64,000 nucleotides of DNA from Hormiphora californensis (lineage: Eukaryota; Ctenophora; Tentaculata; Cydippida; Pleurobrachiidae): contig CM035354.1 in the NCBI GenBank assembly GCA_020137815.1, forward strand, positions 7,731,487-7,795,486, written 5' to 3'. The notes beneath the pieces are model-generated. The model ran no database searches, had not been told where the DNA came from, and saw only the letters and a program-made list of their open reading frames with translations. Made by a program: the position numbers and the translations under genes. Positions 57,908-64,000 of this stretch are shown here, one piece after another; position 1 is the stretch's first letter, and every line of letters starts with the position of its first letter.

Positions 57908-58560
57908 CGGCGAGGCAACAGGTGGTGTCATGGTCAGCCATGGATCCCAAAATGACATTTTCCTTACTACGAAAGAAATTGTTAGATAAACAAGATTATC
58001 AGAACTTTTAATTGGAAAGGGTGATGGTAGTTTAAACGGGTGATTACCGATCGGGGAGAAAAACGAAAGAAATGAAAAGAAACTGAATTCTATAATAAGA
58101 AAACGTTGGCTGTTGGCAATAATAAAACATTTGCAATTACTTAATTTAACATTTATAAAGCACAATCACTTTATATAGCCGAGCGAATATAAATTCTATT
58201 CGGTCACCCGGTTACCGAATAGACGTTATGGTTATAATATCATTTACTGAGCACCTAAAATGATATATTATATGTAAACAAAGGAACCTTTTATAACAAT
58301 GGTTCAAATCAGTCTCCAACTCTCAAGTTGTTAACAATTAATCAGTTATTCAACATGAACATTATCTGAAATATATGAAGCGATCGCTTACTACTCGAGT
58401 ATTAAAATATACCTATAATGGATTCTCTCGCTCTTGGCTGCAATTAATAGTTTTCTGCGTCTACAATAAAATTAAATTAATTCTGTCTGATTAATAAATC
58501 TGTTGAAAATAATTTAAAAAACAACCCTTTCAAACATGTTAAAATTGGCAAATATCGATT
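57908..58560. other. AT-rich region with a possible minus-strand first exon
   Basis: On the minus strand, after a TTTCGTAG acceptor, an ATG opens MSFWDPWLTMTPPVASP and ends at a GTGAGT donor (about 57908-57966). It could be a first exon of the SWIM-YqaJ gene or of another transposon gene; phase and distance do not decide. The rest is AT-rich without features. Confidence 0.3.
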
Positions 58561-59311
58561 TGCGGGAGACGTAGTATAGACGTAGTAGCGACGTATTATA
58601 GACGTAGTATAGACGTATCATAGACGTATTATAGAAGTATTACCGACAGACGTACTCAAGACGTACTAAAGATGTAGTCAGACGTAGAATAGACGTAGAA
58701 TAGACGTAGTATAGACGCCTTAGCGACGACAAAAACGTATTATAGACGCACTATAGACATAGTAAAGACGTAGTAAAGACAAATCAGACGTACTATAAAC
58801 GTACTTATAGACGTTACGTCTCAACAAAAACCTTATTGCCCGAGATCTTGCAAGACGCACTATCGGCAATTAAAGACGTATCAAAGACGCCTTCAGAAAT
58901 GTTGACACATCCCAAGGAAACTTTTTGAAAATTCGTTTATAATATGTCTCACCAAATTCTTTTGCTTCGTTCGTCTATGATGCGTGCGAAAAGTGTCTAT
59001 AAACTTCCTGAGAATATCCCAAAGTTTGTAAATTGGTCTATAGTGCGTCTCGGGCAATGAGGCTTTTGTTAAGACGTAACGTCTATAAGTACGTCTATAG
59101 TACGTTTGATACGTCTTTGCAACGTCTACAGTGCGTCTATATAGAGTACGTCTATAACACGTTTTTTGTCATCGCTAAGGCGTCTATACTACGTCTGACT
59201 ACGTCTTGAGTACGTCTGTCGTCTGTCGGTTATACGTCTGTCGGTAATACGTCTACAATACTTCTATAATACGTTTATAATACGTCGCTACTACGTCTAT
59301 ACTACGTCTCC
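58561..59311. mobile_element. Foldback element made of TAGACGTAKTA units
   Basis: Arms of about 300 bp (58565-58880 and about 59040-59310) are inverted copies composed of degenerate 11-14 bp units around TAGACGTAGTA. They end in GGGAGACGTAGTATAGACGT and its complement. The centre (about 58900-59030) is unique. No open frame of note. Confidence 0.85.
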
Positions 59312-59398
59312 CTCAAATGGGTATTTGCCGTTAAAATTTATAGAAATAAATTAAAACTTTCATTATCTGTGATTTATCATTATTAGCTGAGCAGCAGA

Positions 59399-60263
59399 CT
59401 AAGAAGACTTATTTAGTCTTTTTAGTTGGTATCTTTTCCTAAGTTTCATTAAACTTGCTACAGACTCCTCGGTCACAAAAACATCACCATGCTCTGGCGG
59501 GGTAGACAGCATGTTGCCACTCCCGGTAGCAGCTGGCTCCCCTGAATTATTCAGTGAATACCCTTTTGAAGGGATGAATTGGAGCTCCTCTGAATTATCC
59601 AGTGAATACCTTTTTAAAGGGATGTATTCGGGTTCATTAAAGTCTTGACTATTGTTCTTGGTGTTCATGTTCTTTAGGGTATGGTATGTTCTTGGAGGGG
59701 ACACATGTGGAGCAGACCCATGAGGAGGGGACACATGAGGAGGGGACACATGAGGAGGGGACACATGAGGAGGGGACACATGTGGAGCAGACCCATGAGG
59801 AGGGGACACATGAGGAGGAGACCCATGAGGAGGGGACACATGTGGAGCAGACCCATGAGGAGGGGACACATGTGGAGCAGACCCATGAGGAGGGGACACA
59901 TGTGGAGCAGACCCATGAGGAGGGGACACATGAGGAGGGGACACATGAGGAGGGGACACATGAGGAGGAGACCCATGACCGTTAGATATCCCATTAAGTC
60001 CTACTATCTGACCCTGAAATTATGAAATGATACAAGGGAGGGAAGGAGGGAGGGATTATCAAATATAGCGATAGTTGTGCAAAAGTCTATTATCCTGAAT
60101 AAAATCGTTTCCTAGACCCTAACACTGTTTTTCTTACCTTTGTTGCCCTGCATGTATAGGCCTCGTGGTAGGGTAAATTTGTTTTGTGCTTTAAAAGCTT
60201 GTGGCAAAATCTACACGGTACTTGTGTTTTTCTTCCGTGAACACAGTCTTCGTGACGACGTAA
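59399..60263 (-). CDS. C2H2-type zinc-finger protein, last two visible exons
   Basis: Exons 60138-60263 and 59399-60013 are phase 0 and joined after AAG. The first starts inside a finger (LRRHEDCVHG), then has CRFCHKLLKHKTNLPYHEAYTC, a finger-like C-x2-C ... H-x4-C. The second encodes about 20 five-residue units (SPPHV, SAPHV, SPPHG) and a unique tail ending LMKLRKRYQLKRLNKSS. The tail contains two related segments with the pattern YIPLKRYSLDNSEE / FIPSKGYSLNNSGE. Upstream exons were not found in the window, so the gene is partial or broken. The repeat's other reading frames are also open and are ignored. Confidence 0.6.
59695..59985. repeat. 15 bp coding minisatellite
   Basis: About 20 units of GGGACACATGAGGAG or GCAGACCCATGAGGA type, partly arranged as 30 bp pairs. 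They encode the SPPHV/SAPHG repeats of the zinc-finger gene on the minus strand. Confidence 0.92.
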
Positions 60264-60485
60264 CTGAAGCATTTATTAAAGTGAGAGGTGTTCGAAAACG
60301 AAAGTTGGAATAATGTCTATATACTAAAACAATTGTTTGTTACATTCCTTGATGACACTTTAGGCCGGAAACGAATGTTAGGACCGTTATTTAGGTTCGA
60401 GGTTAGGGGTTGGGGTAGCTGTTAGGGTAAGATATTATACAGTGTTCCTTAGATTTAGATTTATGTAGTCCGTTAGCACTAGAGT
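60264..60485. other. Short spacer, no gene seen
   Basis: Upstream flank of the zinc-finger exon. No further finger exon or repeat is recognisable. Confidence 0.4.
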
Positions 60486-60815
60486 CCGCCCAACATATTT
60501 TCCAAACCAAACTAAACTCAAGACACTCTCAAAGGCAAAACGTTATCTTGATCCAGACTAAACCAAACTCAAGACTCTCTCATATGCAAAACGTTACCTT
60601 GTTCCAGACTCAGAAGCTGACAGGACAAAAAGCTTGCGTGAGAGTGCCCGAATACAGACCACAAACAGTTAGAATATCAGAGAAATTTTGATTGATTTTG
60701 GTGTAATTTTGAGCGTGATATTTTAGCTACTATCTTTCATACAGACCACAGACTTTATGACAGGTTGCAACACCGTTCTGTCGTGCGGTAGAGTTTGGTA
60801 CGCTATAACCTAGAG

Positions 60816-61167
<352 letters not shown>

Positions 61168-61172
<5 letters not shown>

Positions 61173-61778
61173 TCCCAAATCACCATCAAAGGGAAACTCC
61201 CAACCTTCTCAGAAAGACCCCGTAACTTAAAAACTGTTCTAGTGACGGACAGCATATTGAGACACGTAACCAGCGATGATGCCCTGGGGACCGGGCACTC
61301 TCTAAACGTCATTCATAGAAGGTCATGGGAAACACTGAACCACAAGTCTCGTGAGACACTAGACGAACTAATAACTATACAACCACACTTCATCTATATC
61401 CACCTTGGTGTAAATGATCATTACTTCTTGCAGGATGAGGAGTTTGCATCTGATGAAGTATGGGTGAAAGCTACCGAATTCCTGCAAAAACTCGAACAGG
61501 AACTGCCCAATGTCAGCATAACCGTTTCCCTGCCAATTCTCACCAATCACAGCTCCTCGAATACGAGGCTCATCCAATTTCGAGTCAAAATGAGGAGCTT
61601 TTGTCAAGAGAATAACTTTTGTTATGAGAACCACAAGAACTTCAAGGCCCACCTCCTTGCAAGCGATGGTCTTCACCCCAGTGACAGAGGCAAAGATCTG
61701 CTCCTGAATAACATGAGATTCAAAATTCATTTTCTAACTAAACACTTAACCACCACACCTGCCCTGACGGACTGCTAA
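61168..61778 (+). CDS. LINE ORF1, SGNH/GDSL esterase-like
   Basis: About 203 codons after the (CA)n, without a convincing ATG. The frame is open back through the repeat as His-Thr dipeptides and begins only at a TTG. SGNH-type blocks are LVTDSILRHVTS (Ser block), IYIHLGVNDHYF (the GxND block) and LLASDGLHPSDRGKDLL (Asp/His block). Esterase domains of this kind occur in ORF1 of CR1-like and related LINEs. The proper N-terminus has probably been lost or overrun by the (CA)n. Confidence 0.8.
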
Positions 61779-61823
61779 TCTCCCCGTCCCCTTAGACTCT
61801 TGTGCAAAATCAATTATTTTATA

Positions 61824-64000
61824 ATGAAGTCAAATCGGTATGTAAGTAACTCTCTGAGAATTCTGTCCTGGAATATAGCCTCGATAACCTCAAACGGCAC
61901 AACCAAGCTTGCAGATAAAGACACAGAAAGGCTTCTTAGCTCACATGACATAGTTTGCCTACAGGAGGTCTGGAAGCAGGTACCGGTTACTAACTTCAGA
62001 GGCTACTTTAGCCTCAGGCACAACACTAACTCCGGAGGAGTCGCTATACTAATTAAGAACAACTTATCACCGGGTCTATCCATCATCAAAACCAGCAACC
62101 CGGACATCCTGGTAGCCCAGCTCGATCATACCTTCTTCAATGTGAAACGAGATATCTACATCATCAACGTCTACGCCCGGCCTGAGAACTCATCCGGTGA
62201 CTCCATCAGTACTGGGGTCAACACCATTCAGGACTGCTACGATACTATATGTAAGCTTCCAGCTAATGTTGAAATCCTTCTTTGCGGTGATTTCAACGCC
62301 AGAATTGGAGCGGCACTCTGCCAAGTGACGGAGTTCGAAAACACTCATGTGCCTGTTTCACCCCAGTATGAAGCTGACACAATTCTACCCCGGACCTCAC
62401 AAGATAGCGATACAAACAAGCAAGGAAAGTACTTCACGGATTTAATCACCGATAACCAATTAGTCATCCTGAACGGCCGAACTTTGGGTGACCTAACAGG
62501 AGCCTTTACTAGTATTCAGAGACAGGGCTGCTCCGTAGTTGACTATGTTGCTACGTCGCGTGAGCTCTTCCAATCCGTTGAGCACATGAAAGTAGGCAGC
62601 CTCCTCCCCACCTCGGACCATCGTCCTCTTACTACCCTTTTAAGATGTTCGTTTCAAGCCAACTCTATAGGAAGCATGGAACGCTCTTACAATAAGGCCC
62701 CCAGTAGGTTTATTATTACAACCACGGGAAAATCTCTTTTCCGAAATCTTCAGAAAGAGTCTGATACTGCACTCACAGATATCACCAACAAACTAGCGGA
62801 CCCCTCTGATCCTGTTCTAGCATACACGGGGATGGTAAACCACCTCCGCAGACTCTGCAACACTTCATTCAAGGTATCAAACCCAGGATCTAAAAAAGCC
62901 CACTCTACTCAACCGTGGCACAATCGGAACATCAAGGAGGCGAGGAAACTACTAGGAAAAGCAACTTCTCTTACGGACTCATTCCCAGATAAAAGCAAGC
63001 TTAAGGAACTTTACTACCGCATCAAAGGCAGGTACAAAAAACTCATCAGAAATTCAAAGACTCGATACACATCGAAACTCAACAAAGACATCGAGGATGG
63101 AAAAATTCTTAACTGGCAAGGGTTTCACAAGGTAAAGAAACTTAAGACCCACAGTGAGCAGTTTAATACAGTAGATATGGAGAACTTTGAATCCTTCTTC
63201 ACAAATCTATACTCCGATACCCATGCATCTTTAACAGTTGAGGAGAAAAACACTATGCTCCAAGAAGCCGATGAAATCAACCAACACAACTCCAGAAACC
63301 AAGATGAAGCTGCCCTTGCTCTTAACACTGATATCTCCATACAAGAAATATCAGGTTGCATTCGAAGCCTCAAGTGTGGAAAAGCTGCTGGAGATGATAT
63401 GTTCTCCAATGACATTCTGAAGATCCTTGATGAACGACACGTCGACATACTTACCGAAATACTCAACAACTGTTTCAGGACTGGAACTTATCCCTGGACG
63501 AATAGCATCATCACACCCTTACACAAAAAAGGTCCACGTGGAGACCCCGACAATTATAGAGCTGTGTCGGTAGGTAGTGCTATAGGAAAGATATTCAGCA
63601 CGGTCATGCTAGACAGGTTAGTCCAGTTCAGAGAAGTAAAGTGTCCTGATCCCATCAACCAACTAGGTTTCACAAAGGGAGCACAAACGTGTGATCACGT
63701 CGTGTCCCTCATGACCCTTGTTCAAAAATATCGCAAGAGCAAGACCCCTCTCTTTGCCACTTTCGTCGACTACAAAAAAGCGTTCGACAGTGTTCCACGT
63801 CAGGCGCTTTTCCTAAAACTATCGAAACTCGGTATATGTGGAAACTTTTTCAATGTCCTCCGGAATATGTACTCTAATTCTACAACCCAAATAAAACTGT
63901 CGGGTCACCTTAGTCATAGTTTCAGGATACTTAAAGGGACTGAGCAGGGCCATCCGCTCAGTCCTGAACTTTTTAAACTCTTCCTTTTGGAGCTCTCTGA
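61824..64000 (+). CDS. LINE ORF2: endonuclease and reverse transcriptase, incomplete at window end
   Basis: An ATG at 61824 opens a frame with no stop to position 64000 (725 codons). The N-terminal APE-type endonuclease shows LRILSWNIASI, IVCLQEVWK, IYIINVYARP, ILLCGDFNARIG, CSVVDYVATS and the catalytic TSDHRPL. A linker of about 250 residues follows, then RT blocks: GDDMFSNDILK, SIITPLHKKG with DNYRAVSVGSAIGKIF, INQLGFTKGAQT, the first catalytic Asp in ATFVDYKKAFDSV, and LKGTEQGHPLSPELF. The (F/Y)xDD box is expected just beyond the window. Coding looks intact and young. Confidence 0.93.
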   Translation, partial: MKSNRYVSNSLRILSWNIASITSNGTTKLADKDTERLLSSHDIVCLQEVWKQVPVTNFRGYFSLRHNTNSGGVAILIKNNLSPGLSIIKTSNPDILVAQLDHTFFNVKRDIYIINVYARPENSSGDSISTGVNTIQDCYDTICKLPANVEILLCGDFNARIGAALCQVTEFENTHVPVSPQYEADTILPRTSQDSDTNKQGKYFTDLITDNQLVILNGRTLGDLTGAFTSIQRQGCSVVDYVATSRELFQSVEHMKVGSLLPTSDHRPLTTLLRCSFQANSIGSMERSYNKAPSRFIITTTGKSLFRNLQKESDTALTDITNKLADPSDPVLAYTGMVNHLRRLCNTSFKVSNPGSKKAHSTQPWHNRNIKEARKLLGKATSLTDSFPDKSKLKELYYRIKGRYKKLIRNSKTRYTSKLNKDIEDGKILNWQGFHKVKKLKTHSEQFNTVDMENFESFFTNLYSDTHASLTVEEKNTMLQEADEINQHNSRNQDEAALALNTDISIQEISGCIRSLKCGKAAGDDMFSNDILKILDERHVDILTEILNNCFRTGTYPWTNSIITPLHKKGPRGDPDNYRAVSVGSAIGKIFSTVMLDRLVQFREVKCPDPINQLGFTKGAQTCDHVVSLMTLVQKYRKSKTPLFATFVDYKKAFDSVPRQALFLKLSKLGICGNFFNVLRNMYSNSTTQIKLSGHLSHSFRILKGTEQGHPLSPELFKLFLLELS

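Noticed and set aside
59681-60025. Plus-strand open frames (RRGHMRRGHM, EEGTHEEGT) and a second minus frame (MCPLLMG).
   Set aside because: Alternative frames of the 15 bp repeat; only the SPPHV frame connects to a zinc-finger exon and a non-repetitive tail.

Overview
This is a window of an animal nuclear genome. Protein-coding genes are split by short GT-AG introns and encode metazoan families: NRAMP/SLC11, LMF2, NPRL3, glomulin, LEO1, REC114, mitoribosomal mS25, an LCAT-type phospholipase and an LDLa-repeat GPCR. The density of THAP/PIF-type DNA transposons, foldback elements and microsatellites, plus an MGM101-type gene, points to an early-branching animal; a sponge is plausible, but the sequence alone does not settle the taxon.

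Layout. 35-11940 (+) is the 3' part of an SLC11/NRAMP metal transporter with a 9.5 kb intron. That intron holds a minus-strand fucolectin-like gene broken by a palindromic transposon, a 3.6 kb foldback element, a LINE fragment, and a small inverted-repeat element carrying a copy of the host gene's own last exon. 13519-29430 is a run of co-oriented minus-strand genes: methyltransferase B, methyltransferase A, glomulin (with a 3.3 kb minisatellite intron), NPRL3 and LMF2. A small plus-strand coiled-coil gene is nested in an LMF2 intron. 30634-37749 (+) carries a single-exon LDLa-GPCR and a nine-exon PLA2G15-like lipase. 38237-43307 is a tight minus-strand cluster: MGM101-like, REC114, mS25 and LEO1, with 72-162 bp gaps.

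45423-54911 is a decayed-looking but coding-intact two-gene DNA transposon on the minus strand: a THAP-DDE transposase (7 exons, 397 aa) and a SWIM-YqaJ nuclease (9 exons visible, all phases compatible). It is invaded by other MITEs. 55-60 kb is repeat-rich, with the 3' end of a zinc-finger gene. 60480-64000 is the 5' part of a LINE with an esterase-like ORF1 and an open endonuclease-RT ORF2 running off the window.

Two themes deserve attention. Nearly every host gene has a 3' splice site a few bases upstream of its ATG, and same-strand genes are packed closely, as expected for spliced-leader trans-splicing of polycistronic transcripts. Several transposons can also be dissected to the base, including one whose removal exactly restores a lectin reading frame. 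All exon boundaries were read by eye from splice motifs, phase and remembered family conservation; no database search was run.
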